64,000 nt of DNA from CAYZAW01 sp964476505 (GTDB taxonomy: Bacteria; Bacillota; Clostridia; Christensenellales; CAG-138), in the NCBI GenBank assembly GCA_964476505.1, contig CAYZAW010000005.1, positions 1 through 64,000 on the forward strand, read 5' to 3'. The notes under the pieces are model-generated. The model had not been told where the DNA came from, did not search any database, and saw only the letters and a list, made by a program, of their open reading frames with translations. This document shows, one piece after another, positions 34,132 through 41,038 of the stretch. The position numbers were made by a program, and so were the translations under genes. Position 1 is the first letter of the stretch. Each line of letters starts with the position of its first letter.

Positions 34132-35220
34132 ATGAAGCAAAAGAAGGAACTCACCGGTATTGTGATTGCCGGGCTGGTCATCGGCGTGATATCCTCCCTG
34201 CTGGTATTGTTTGGTAACCCGCAAAACATGGGCTTTTGTATAGCCTGCTTCCTCAGAGATACCGCAGGCGCACTGGGGCTGCATGAAGCCGCCGCCGTGC
34301 AGTATGTACGCCCGGAGATCATCGGCTTGGTGCTTGGCAGCTTTATCATGGCGCTGGTAAAAAAAGAATTCGCCCCGCGCGGCGGCAGCGCCCCTGTTAC
34401 CAGGTTCGTACTGGGCTTTTGCGTGATGATCGGCTGCCTGATGTTCTTAGGCTGCCCCTTCCGTATGATTTTACGTCTTGCGGGCGGCGACCTGAACGCG
34501 CTATTGGGCCTTGCCGGGTTCGTTGGCGGTATCCTTGCAGGCGTATTCTTCCTGAACAAGGGATACTCCCTGCAGCGCACCTATCGCCTGCCCCCGCTGG
34601 AAGGCGCTGCCTTCCCCGTGATGCAGGTGTGTCTGCTGTTGGTGCTGATAGCTTCCCCTGTGCTTTTGCACTTTACCGAAGCGGGCGGCGGCCCCGGTGC
34701 AAAGCATGCCGCCGTTCTCATCAGCCTTGCGGCGGGCTTGATCGTGGGAGCGCTTGCGCAGCGTACCCGTCTTTGCATGGTAGGCGGTATTCGCGATTTG
34801 GTATTGTTTAAGGAATACAAGCTGCTTTTAGGCTTCATTGCCATACTCGTTAGCGCCCTGGTGTGCAACCTTGCGCTTTCCGGCATCACGGGCGTAAGCT
34901 ATTTCAAGCTTTCCTTTGCGGAGCAGCCCGTTGCACATACGGACGGGCTCTGGAACTTCCTCGGCATGCTGTTGGTAGGCTTTGGCTGTGTGCTCTTAGG
35001 CGGCTGCCCGCTTCGGCAGCTGGTACTTGCCGGCGAGGGTAATTCCGACAGTGCCATTACCGTTCTGGGCCTCATCGCCGGTGCGGCGTTTGCGCATAAC
35101 TTTGGCCTTGCCTCCAGCGCCAAAGGGCCTACGGATGCGGGCAAGCTCGCCGTGCTTTTAGGCATTGCCATCGTTGCGATCATCGCCTGCTGCAATACGT
35201 TTAAGAAAAACAAAGCGTAA
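34132..35220 (+). CDS. yedE: YedE-family putative selenium transporter
   Basis: 362 residues from ATG 34132 (AAGGAG 10 nt upstream), with nine or more TM helices. It belongs to the YeeE/YedE group (related to thiosulfate channels) in the branch always found with selenium genes: GNPQNMGFCIACFLRDTAGALGLH near residue 25 and LGGCPLRQLVLAGEGNSDS near 300, with conserved Cys residues in both pseudo-repeats. It probably moves a selenium species across the membrane. It is first in the operon with the TusA-like, DUF3343 and selD genes, after a 180-nt hairpin-rich gap. Confidence 0.88.
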   Translation: MKQKKELTGIVIAGLVIGVISSLLVLFGNPQNMGFCIACFLRDTAGALGLHEAAAVQYVRPEIIGLVLGSFIMALVKKEFAPRGGSAPVTRFVLGFCVMIGCLMFLGCPFRMILRLAGGDLNALLGLAGFVGGILAGVFFLNKGYSLQRTYRLPPLEGAAFPVMQVCLLLVLIASPVLLHFTEAGGGPGAKHAAVLISLAAGLIVGALAQRTRLCMVGGIRDLVLFKEYKLLLGFIAILVSALVCNLALSGITGVSYFKLSFAEQPVAHTDGLWNFLGMLLVGFGCVLLGGCPLRQLVLAGEGNSDSAITVLGLIAGAAFAHNFGLASSAKGPTDAGKLAVLLGIAIVAIIACCNTFKKNKA

Positions 35221-35228
35221 TTGTTATA

Positions 35229-35358
35229 GGGCTCCGCCCCAAACCCCGGTAGGGGATACATCCCCTACGACCCCATTTACCGCCCATAATTATGGGCGGT
35301 TGGAAGGGTTTCCAAGGGGCAATGCCCCTTGGTAGGGGTATGGGGACAACGTCCCCAT
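35229..35358. repeat. Intergenic block of five consecutive short hairpins
   Basis: Between yedE and the TusA-like gene are short palindromes one after another. GGGCTCCGCCCC is followed by GTAGGGG-ATACAT-CCCCTAC, CCGCCCATAA-TTATGGGCGG, CCAAGGGGCA-TGCCCCTTGG (2-nt loop) and GGGGAC-AAC-GTCCCC. None has a long T tract. The block looks like a dispersed intergenic repeat (REP/MITE-like) or an mRNA-stabilising/attenuating structure inside the operon. Confidence 0.6.
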
Positions 35359-35400
35359 CGTTCAAATATTACTTTTAATATAGGAGTAAAGGAGAAAACT

Positions 35401-35607
35401 ATGAATCAGCTGGATGCAAGAGGGCTGTCCTGCCCGGAACCCGTGGTCATGATTCGCCATGCCATGCAGACGAAAGAAGCCCAATATGCTATGATAGTAG
35501 ACAACGTGACCGCCAAGGAAAACGTAACGCGCTACGCGGAGCATCAGGGGTATCAGGTAAGCGTTGCAGAGCAGGACGGAGAGTTTACGCTGACCATCAC
35601 GAAATAA
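35401..35607 (+). CDS. TusA/SirA-like sulfur (selenium) carrier
   Basis: 68 residues. The TusA fold has its carrier Cys in LDARGLSCPEPVVMIRHAM (Cys about 11, CPxP motif), followed by DNVTAKENVTRYAEHQGY. It corresponds to the N-terminal half of YedF-type proteins in selenium loci and may pass persulfide or perselenide from the desulfurase to SelD. AAAGGAG precedes the ATG. It lies 7 nt before the DUF3343 gene. Confidence 0.85.
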   Translation: MNQLDARGLSCPEPVVMIRHAMQTKEAQYAMIVDNVTAKENVTRYAEHQGYQVSVAEQDGEFTLTITK

Positions 35608-35614
35608 GGAGCAT

Positions 35615-35860
35615 ATGGAATACATCGCCACATTCTACTCGCACTTTGGCGCAATCGAATATCACCGGCTTTGCGTTGAGAACAGCTGGCCGTCAAAAAT
35701 CATGCCCGTGCCGCGAAGCTTGAGCAGCAGCTGTGGCAGCTGTGTGCGCTACGAGGGTGATACGCTTTGCCCGGCGGATACTGTGCCGGAGGCTGTGGAG
35801 CAGATCGTACAGGTAACGGCAGACGGGTATTTACCTCTGTACCGGGCGAAGAATGCATAA
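35615..35860 (+). CDS. DUF3343 putative Se/S carrier-like protein
   Basis: 81 residues of the DUF3343 family: YIATFYSHFGAIEYHRLC, then PRSLSSSCGSCVRYEG with a CxxC-like pair (SCGSC). Family members are small partner proteins in selenium and sulfur operons, sometimes fused to YedF. Two nearby cysteines could hold selenium or sulfur. AAGGAGC precedes the ATG, and selD follows after 11 nt. Biochemical function is unproven. Confidence 0.82.
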   Translation: MEYIATFYSHFGAIEYHRLCVENSWPSKIMPVPRSLSSSCGSCVRYEGDTLCPADTVPEAVEQIVQVTADGYLPLYRAKNA

Positions 35861-35871
35861 GGAGGCGGACG

Positions 35872-36909
35872 ATGGAAACAGACGTAAAACTGACCAAGCT
35901 GGCTAAATGCGCGGGCTGCGGCGCTAAGGTAGGCGCAGGCACGCTTGCAAAAATGCTGGAAGGGTTTCAAACGCACACCGACCCGCGTCTGATCGTAGGC
36001 TACGACAAAAGTGACGATGCCAGTGTGTATGTGATAAACGACAGCACCGCTCTTGTGCAAACCACGGATTTCTTCCCGCCTATTGTGGACGATCCCTTTA
36101 TGTACGGGCAGATCGCCGCGGCAAACGCCATGAGCGACGTATACGCCATGGGCGGCGAACCCAAGCTGGCGTTAAATATCATGTGCATGCCGGAAAGCAT
36201 GCCGCAGGAAGCCGTGCGGGAGATATTGCGCGGCGGATATGATAAAGCCTATGAAGCGGGCGCTATCATCACCGGTGGGCACACCATACAGGGTGCCGAG
36301 CCCATTTACGGGCTTGCGGTGTCCGGCTTTGTACACCCGAAAAAGGTGTTGACCAACAGCGGCGCAAAGCCGGGAGACGTACTGCTGTTAACAAAGCCCC
36401 TTGGCATTGGGATACTCACCACCGCGCATAAAGCGGGGATGGCCGAGGATGCCGTCATGACCCGTATATTTACGCAAATGACGGCGCTCAACAAAACCGC
36501 CCGGGATATCATGGTACGGTACCCTGTGCACAGCTGTACGGACGTGACCGGCTTTTCCCTGCTAGGCCACAGCTTTGAAATGGCGCAGGGAAGCGGCTGT
36601 ACCATCCACATTACGGCGGATACGGTGCCCTATCACCCGGAGGCCTACGAGCTTGCGGAAATGGGCTTTGTCCCGGCTGGCGCGTACCGCAACCGCAGCT
36701 TTACGGAATGCGGCACAAAAGCCGCGCCCAACGTTACCCGCGCCATGCAGGATATTTTATACGACCCCCAAACCAGCGGCGGCTTACTGATCGCCCTGCC
36801 GGAAAGCGTTGCCTCCGCCTGCCTCAAGGAATTACAAGAGGCATTGCCGCAGGCAGCACAGGTAGGCTTTGTGACCGCCCGCGAGGATTGCGTGCTTTCG
36901 TTGGAATAA
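35872..36909 (+). CDS. selD: Selenide, water dikinase (Cys form)
   Basis: 345 residues from ATG 35872 (AAGGAGG upstream). SelD makes selenophosphate from selenide and ATP. The N-terminal KCAGCGAKVGAGTL holds the catalytic Cys and Lys; this copy uses Cys, not Sec, as no in-frame TGA occurs. Next come VGYDKSDDASVY, QTTDFFPPIVDDPFMYGQIAAANAMSD (split motif of the ATP-binding Asp residues) and the AIRS C-domain with TDVTGFSLLGH. It is the last gene of the selenium operon. No selA, selB or tRNA-Sec is in the window, so whether selenium goes to Sec, selenouridine or a cofactor is open. Confidence 0.93.
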   Translation: METDVKLTKLAKCAGCGAKVGAGTLAKMLEGFQTHTDPRLIVGYDKSDDASVYVINDSTALVQTTDFFPPIVDDPFMYGQIAAANAMSDVYAMGGEPKLALNIMCMPESMPQEAVREILRGGYDKAYEAGAIITGGHTIQGAEPIYGLAVSGFVHPKKVLTNSGAKPGDVLLLTKPLGIGILTTAHKAGMAEDAVMTRIFTQMTALNKTARDIMVRYPVHSCTDVTGFSLLGHSFEMAQGSGCTIHITADTVPYHPEAYELAEMGFVPAGAYRNRSFTECGTKAAPNVTRAMQDILYDPQTSGGLLIALPESVASACLKELQEALPQAAQVGFVTAREDCVLSLE

Positions 36910-36928
36910 ACAAACGGTTCCCACATAA

Positions 36929-36971
36929 AATGCCCCGCTGATTTTCTCAGCAGGGCATTGTTTGTTTTTGT
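36929..36971. terminator. Bidirectional terminator, selD / flavin reductase
   Basis: AATGCCCCGCTGA (36929-36941) pairs with TCAGCAGGGCATT (36947-36959) with one mismatch. A T tract follows on the plus side and an A-rich tract precedes it. Confidence 0.8.
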
Positions 36972-36972
36972 G

Positions 36973-37494
36973 TTAACTGCGGTACGCCGCGAGTATCTCC
37001 GCAAAGTACACGGTATGCGGGTCGCCGTTATCGCCGTTTTCATTGTCCATGTTGTAGAATCTGCTTCTGCACGCCTCGTCCAGCTCCGGCAAGTGCCCGT
37101 CCATTTCCAGCTTTAATAAGGTTTTGCACTCAAACTGAATGGCGCACCCGGCGATTCCGTCTACACCGCCGGTTTTGCTTGGAAGCACCTGCATATGCAG
37201 TGACGTGCGCTTATTAACGTCTCTTCCCGATTTGCTGCCGCAAAACGCCAATTCCTGCTTCATTGTTCCTTCCGCCGGAACCGACACGGTAAACCGCCCG
37301 TTTTCGATCAATTCATGGGAATAGCGGCTTTGCCGCACAAACACGGTGCATACGGGCTTGTTCCAAAGCCTGCCCCACTGACACCAGCCGATGGTCATGG
37401 GGTTCGCCTCGCTGCCCGTTACCAAAAACGCGCCGCCTTGTTCCATTTGTTTTGCCGCCGCCTCGATCAGCGTTTCGTACGGTTGGTTTTCCAT
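36973..37494 (-). CDS. Flavin reductase-like FMN-binding protein
   Basis: 173 residues from ATG 37494 (AAGGAGG 6 nt upstream). Split-barrel FMN-binding fold: GAFLVTGSEANPMTIGWCQWGRLWNKP, then VCTVFVRQSRYSHELIENGRFTVSVP and FCGSKSGRDVNK. Related proteins reduce flavins or carry FMN. The substrate is unknown. It starts 10 nt after the stop of the CtpA protease gene and ends at a terminator, so it is probably the second gene of that operon. Confidence 0.8.
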   Translation of the reverse strand: MENQPYETLIEAAAKQMEQGGAFLVTGSEANPMTIGWCQWGRLWNKPVCTVFVRQSRYSHELIENGRFTVSVPAEGTMKQELAFCGSKSGRDVNKRTSLHMQVLPSKTGGVDGIAGCAIQFECKTLLKLEMDGHLPELDEACRSRFYNMDNENGDNGDPHTVYFAEILAAYRS

Positions 37495-37504
37495 GTATTC
37501 CTCC

Positions 37505-38791
37505 TTACTGGGCGTCTGCCCCCGCATCCTGCGCATCGCCTTCTCCTTCCGTTTGCTGTACAGCATCCTCCCGTTCGTCCGCCTGCGCGCGAACCTCGTC
37601 TAGCGCCGCCCAAAGCTGCGCATCGTCGTCCTGATTGATTTCCTCTACCGCCATATTTTTCATATCGTCGGATAGATCGATGTCGATATCCGGCTGCACG
37701 CCCGTACCCTCCACGCTGTTTCCCTTAGGCGTTAAATAGGCGGCGGTCGTCAGCTTTACCCAGCCCTTGTTGGATTGCAGCTGCATGGTGGTTTGCACAA
37801 CACCCTTGCCGAAGGTGGTGACCCCCACGATCAAACCCGCCTCGTTCTCCTGTATGGCCGCTGCTACGATCTCGCTGGCGGAGGCGGAATGCTCGTTGAC
37901 CAATATCGCCATGGGTACGCTTACGCATTTTACATCGGAATTGTAGACCTTTTCCGTTCCGTCCTTAGACACGATGGTAACGATTTTGCCCTCGCCCAGC
38001 AGCAGGTCTGCAACCGCGGCGGCACTTTCCAGTTCACCGCCCGGATTGTTCCTGATATCCACTACCAGGCAGCGCATGCCGCGATCCGTTAGATCCCGCA
38101 GCGCCTCCGCAAATTCCTCCACGCTGGCGCTTGTAAACATATCCAGCCGAATATAGCCGGTGCGCTGGTTGAACAGCTTATGATCCACCCGGGAGATGAT
38201 GCCCTTTTGCCGCAGCATCTTCACCTGTATAGGTGTTTCCCCCCGCAGCACGCTCACCGTGACCTCGGTATCCGTATCGCCCTCCAAAAGCCTGTTGATA
38301 TCAGAAAGAGAAAGGCCGGAAAGGGGCTCACCCTCTACGGCCACAATCATGTCCCCTACTTTGATACCGGCAGTTTCTGCAGAACTGCCGCTGTATACCT
38401 TGAGTACCGTAGCTCCTCCGCCGTCCTCCGGCTGACCTATCATCATACCCACGCCGCTGTACTTGCCGTCCAGCTCACGAAGGTAATCCAAGTATTCTTC
38501 TTCCGTGTAATACTGGGCATAAGGATCGCCGGAGGCCTCCAGCATTCCCTTGAGCGCGCCTGTCAAAAGGTCATCCTCGGTAACGCTCTGGGCGTACTGA
38601 TCCTCTTGTATTTTCTCCGATAATTCCTCCAATGGCGCCATTTTGATCAGCGACTGATACTCCTCGTTGGAAATCACCACCCGATCCCCCCGCTGGCTGT
38701 TCACCACGCGCAGGGTAACGCCTACGGCAATGCCCGCCGTAATGATCACGGCGGCTAAAAAATATAGTATTGTCCTGACCGAGGACTTCAT
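37505..38791 (-). CDS. S41 family carboxyl-terminal processing protease (CtpA-like)
   Basis: 428 residues with an N-terminal membrane anchor (about 8-28), a PDZ domain (about 95-180: GVGMMIGQ...AGIKVGDMIVAVEG) and the S41 domain. The catalytic Ser is in NEHSASASEI and the Lys in VTTFGKGVVQ, with the Gln four residues on, and DIRNNPGG is present. It ends in a long acidic Glu/Asp/Gln-rich tail. It cuts C-termini of envelope proteins outside the membrane. The promoter TTGACG-17-TAAAAT lies upstream, with the RBS TTGGAGG. Confidence 0.93.
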   Translation of the reverse strand: MKSSVRTILYFLAAVIITAGIAVGVTLRVVNSQRGDRVVISNEEYQSLIKMAPLEELSEKIQEDQYAQSVTEDDLLTGALKGMLEASGDPYAQYYTEEEYLDYLRELDGKYSGVGMMIGQPEDGGGATVLKVYSGSSAETAGIKVGDMIVAVEGEPLSGLSLSDINRLLEGDTDTEVTVSVLRGETPIQVKMLRQKGIISRVDHKLFNQRTGYIRLDMFTSASVEEFAEALRDLTDRGMRCLVVDIRNNPGGELESAAAVADLLLGEGKIVTIVSKDGTEKVYNSDVKCVSVPMAILVNEHSASASEIVAAAIQENEAGLIVGVTTFGKGVVQTTMQLQSNKGWVKLTTAAYLTPKGNSVEGTGVQPDIDIDLSDDMKNMAVEEINQDDDAQLWAALDEVRAQADEREDAVQQTEGEGDAQDAGADAQ

Positions 38792-38847
38792 ACATTACCT
38801 CCAACACAGGCTGCGCACCATCAGCGCACCCGCATAACACAAAGTCA

Positions 38848-38876
38848 ATTTTACCAGCTTTCGCACAACACGTCAA
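38848..38876 (-). promoter_or_regulatory. SigA-type promoter of the S41 protease gene
   Basis: On the minus strand TTGACG (38876-38871), 17 bp and TAAAAT (38853-38848) lie 57 bp before the ATG. Confidence 0.65.
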
Positions 38877-38947
38877 ATGCGCATGGTGTGGAATCCTCTC
38901 ATCCTATGGCGCAACACTGATTATATGATTTGTTTTAGGAAAAACGG

Positions 38948-39007
38948 TTGACATCCTTCGCATATCTCTTATAATAGAGCCTAACGTATGCATTGCATAC
39001 ATGTATA
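38948..39007 (+). promoter_or_regulatory. Strong promoter with palindromic operator before Re-citrate synthase
   Basis: TTGACA (38948-38953), 16 bp and TATAAT (38970-38975). From +4 or so onward GTATGCA (38986-38992), one base and TGCATAC (38994-39000) form a perfect 7-1-7 palindrome. It overlaps a second palindrome, ATACATGTAT (38998-39007). A repressor bound here would block the start of transcription. Confidence 0.65.
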
Positions 39008-39027
39008 CAATCTTTATGGAGGGCATT

Positions 39028-40413
39028 ATGAGCAAGATCGTATTCAACGGGCGCAACAACCTGCTGCAGGAGAATTACTACAAATATACCGTACAGGATG
39101 TTGCGGAGCCAAACCTGTTCCCGGAGATGTTCGATTATGAGCAGATCCCAAAAGTCGCGTTCAACAACCGGGTCGTGCCCATGAATATGCCCAACGAAAT
39201 TTGGATCACGGATACCACGTTTCGAGACGGGCAGCAGTCCCGCGCGCCCTTTACGCCGGAGCAGATCACCACGCTGTTTCGCATGCTCAACCGGCTTGGC
39301 GGGCCTAGAGGGCTTATTCGCCAAAGCGAATTTTTCGTGTATTCCGAAACAGACCGCAAGGCACTGTTGCAATGTATGTCCATGGGGTTCGCCTTTCCGG
39401 AGGTGACGGCATGGATCAGAGCCACGGAGAACGACTTTGAACTGATTCGGCAGATCGGCGTAAAAGAGACCGGCATTTTAGTCAGCTGCTCGGATTATCA
39501 TATCTTTAATAAGATGAAGCTGACCCGTATGCAGGCGTTGGAAAAATACTTGAATGTGGTGCGCATGGCGCTGGATCGCGGCATTCGCCCCCGCTGCCAT
39601 TTTGAGGATATCACCCGGGCAGACTTTTACGGCTTTGTGGTGCCCTTTGCTTATGCGCTGAATCAACTGTCCGAGGAAAGCGGCATCCCCATCAAAATCC
39701 GCTGCTGCGACACCATGGGCTTGGGCGTTTCCTACCCGGGCGTATCGCTGCCCCGCAGTGTGCCCGGCATTATTTACGGCCTGAGCCAGTACGCCAATAT
39801 CCCCAGCGACATGATCGAATGGCACGGGCATAACGATTTTTACAAGGTCGTGACCAACGCCGCCTCCGCATGGCTGTACGGCGCGTCGGGCGTGAACTGC
39901 TCGCTTCTTGGCATTGGGGAGCGCACGGGAAACTGCCCGCTGGAGGCCATGGTCATGGAATACTGTGCGCTTCGCGGTACGACCGACGGTATGGATCTTT
40001 CCGTGCTGACGGAGATCGCCGAGTATTTTGAAAAGGAGATCGGCTATGCCATTCCCCCGCGTACGCCCTTTATGGGGCGCGACTTTAACGTGACCCACGC
40101 GGGTATCCACGCGGATGGGCTGTTGAAGGATGAACGCATCTACAACATTTTTGATACCGGTAAAATACTGAACCGCCCGGTAGCGGTGCGGGTAGACGCA
40201 CACAGCGGCTTGGCTGGCGTTGCCCACTGGCTCAACAGTCACTTTGGCTTCACCGGCGAGCAGGCGTTAAAAAAGAGCGACGCCTGCGTTGCTACGATCA
40301 AAGCGCGTATCGACGACATCTATGCCGGCGGGCGCGTTACCACCATGAGCGACGAAGAGCTGACCGCACTTGCAAACGAGCTTGCTCCGGAGTTGTTTGC
40401 CGCCGGGAAATAG
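39028..40413 (+). CDS. Probable Re-citrate synthase (isopropylmalate/homocitrate synthase family)
   Basis: 461 residues from ATG 39028 (GGAGGGC upstream). HMGL-like TIM barrel: ITDTTFRDGQQSRAPFT (metal and CoA site), RCHFEDITRADFYG and EWHGHNDFYKV (metal-binding HxH, here HGHND), GERTGNCPLE. The family condenses acetyl-CoA with a 2-oxo acid. The length, the N-terminal extension (FNGRNNLLQENYYKY) and the sequence FMGRDFNVTHAGIHADG match the Re-face-specific citrate synthase group first shown in Clostridium kluyveri rather than LeuA or NifV. It would feed the oxidative half of an incomplete citrate cycle toward glutamate. No aconitase or isocitrate dehydrogenase gene is adjacent. Confidence 0.72.
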   Translation: MSKIVFNGRNNLLQENYYKYTVQDVAEPNLFPEMFDYEQIPKVAFNNRVVPMNMPNEIWITDTTFRDGQQSRAPFTPEQITTLFRMLNRLGGPRGLIRQSEFFVYSETDRKALLQCMSMGFAFPEVTAWIRATENDFELIRQIGVKETGILVSCSDYHIFNKMKLTRMQALEKYLNVVRMALDRGIRPRCHFEDITRADFYGFVVPFAYALNQLSEESGIPIKIRCCDTMGLGVSYPGVSLPRSVPGIIYGLSQYANIPSDMIEWHGHNDFYKVVTNAASAWLYGASGVNCSLLGIGERTGNCPLEAMVMEYCALRGTTDGMDLSVLTEIAEYFEKEIGYAIPPRTPFMGRDFNVTHAGIHADGLLKDERIYNIFDTGKILNRPVAVRVDAHSGLAGVAHWLNSHFGFTGEQALKKSDACVATIKARIDDIYAGGRVTTMSDEELTALANELAPELFAAGK

Positions 40414-40461
40414 GCTAAGCGCATGAAAACATGTATTTCCTGCAAACTTGCGCTTTTACCC

Positions 40462-40500
40462 TTGCCCCCCGAACAGGTTTAAGAGTATAATACTCTTAAA
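40462..40500 (+). promoter_or_regulatory. Promoter with a perfect 23-bp palindrome across the -10 box
   Basis: TTGCCC (40462-40467), 18 bp and TATAAT (40486-40491). The arms TTTAAGAGTAT (40478-40488) and ATACTCTTAAA (40490-40500) are exact reverse complements around one central base. No T tract follows, so it is an operator rather than a terminator. A second small hairpin (GGCGC-TGT-GCGCC) lies in the leader just before the RBS. Confidence 0.7.
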
Positions 40501-40538
40501 CAACGGCGCTGTGCGCCGCAAAAAAGGAGGGACTTCCC

Positions 40539-40949
40539 TTGATACGCGTGATTTTTGGCGAACGTGGCGCCGGTAAAACCAAGCAGATCATCAGCATGGC
40601 AAACGAGGCCGTGAAGGATGCCAAGGGCAGCATCGTATTTATTGACGATGACAACCAATACATGTTCGATCTGAAGCATGAGGTGCGTTTTGTAGACGCT
40701 TCCGAGTTTGAGATCGACGGACCGAAAATGTTTTATGGCTTTTTGTGCGGAATCGCCGCGCAGGATTTTGATCTGGAATACATTTTCATCGACGGCTTCC
40801 TGAAGATCGTGCATCATGATCTGGATACGCTGCAGGGTCTCTTTGAACACTTAAACATGTTTTCCGAGAAGTGCGGCTTAAAAATCGTTATCAGTGTCAG
40901 CGGTGATCCGGAAAAGCTGCCCGAGTTTATCAAGCAGTATGAGGCGTAA
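40539..40949 (+). CDS. Small P-loop protein of unknown function
   Basis: 136 residues with a Walker A motif at the N-terminus (VIFGERGAGKTKQI) and a Walker-B-like strand (YIFIDGFLKIV). After this a short alpha/beta domain ends in LKIVISVSGDPEKLPEFI. It has the core of a RecA/twitching-ATPase-like NTPase, reduced to about 130 residues, and no second domain. I do not recognise a named family. AAAGGAGGG precedes the ATG. It is a single gene under a promoter with a perfect palindrome, followed by a terminator, so its expression seems tightly controlled. Confidence 0.8.
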   Translation: MIRVIFGERGAGKTKQIISMANEAVKDAKGSIVFIDDDNQYMFDLKHEVRFVDASEFEIDGPKMFYGFLCGIAAQDFDLEYIFIDGFLKIVHHDLDTLQGLFEHLNMFSEKCGLKIVISVSGDPEKLPEFIKQYEA

Positions 40950-40982
40950 GGCTGCGGAATCATAGCGTTTATTTGATATGCA

Positions 40983-41012
40983 AAGGCGCGCCTGTGGGTG
41001 CGCCTTTAATAA
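40983..41012 (+). terminator. Rho-independent terminator
   Basis: AAAGGCGC (40983-40990) and GCGCCTTT (41001-41008) form a perfect stem with a 10-nt loop; TTTAATAA follows. Confidence 0.65.
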
Positions 41013-41038
41013 ACAATTTACACACGGAGGATCATTTC

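Noticed and set aside
35229..35358. SECIS or selenium riboswitch reading of the hairpin block
   Set aside because: The hairpins are simple separate palindromes, there is no in-frame TGA next to them, and SelD uses Cys.
40478..40500. The 23-bp palindrome as terminator of the Re-citrate synthase gene
   Set aside because: It is AT-rich, has no T tract after it and lies exactly over a -10 box upstream of a gene with a good RBS.
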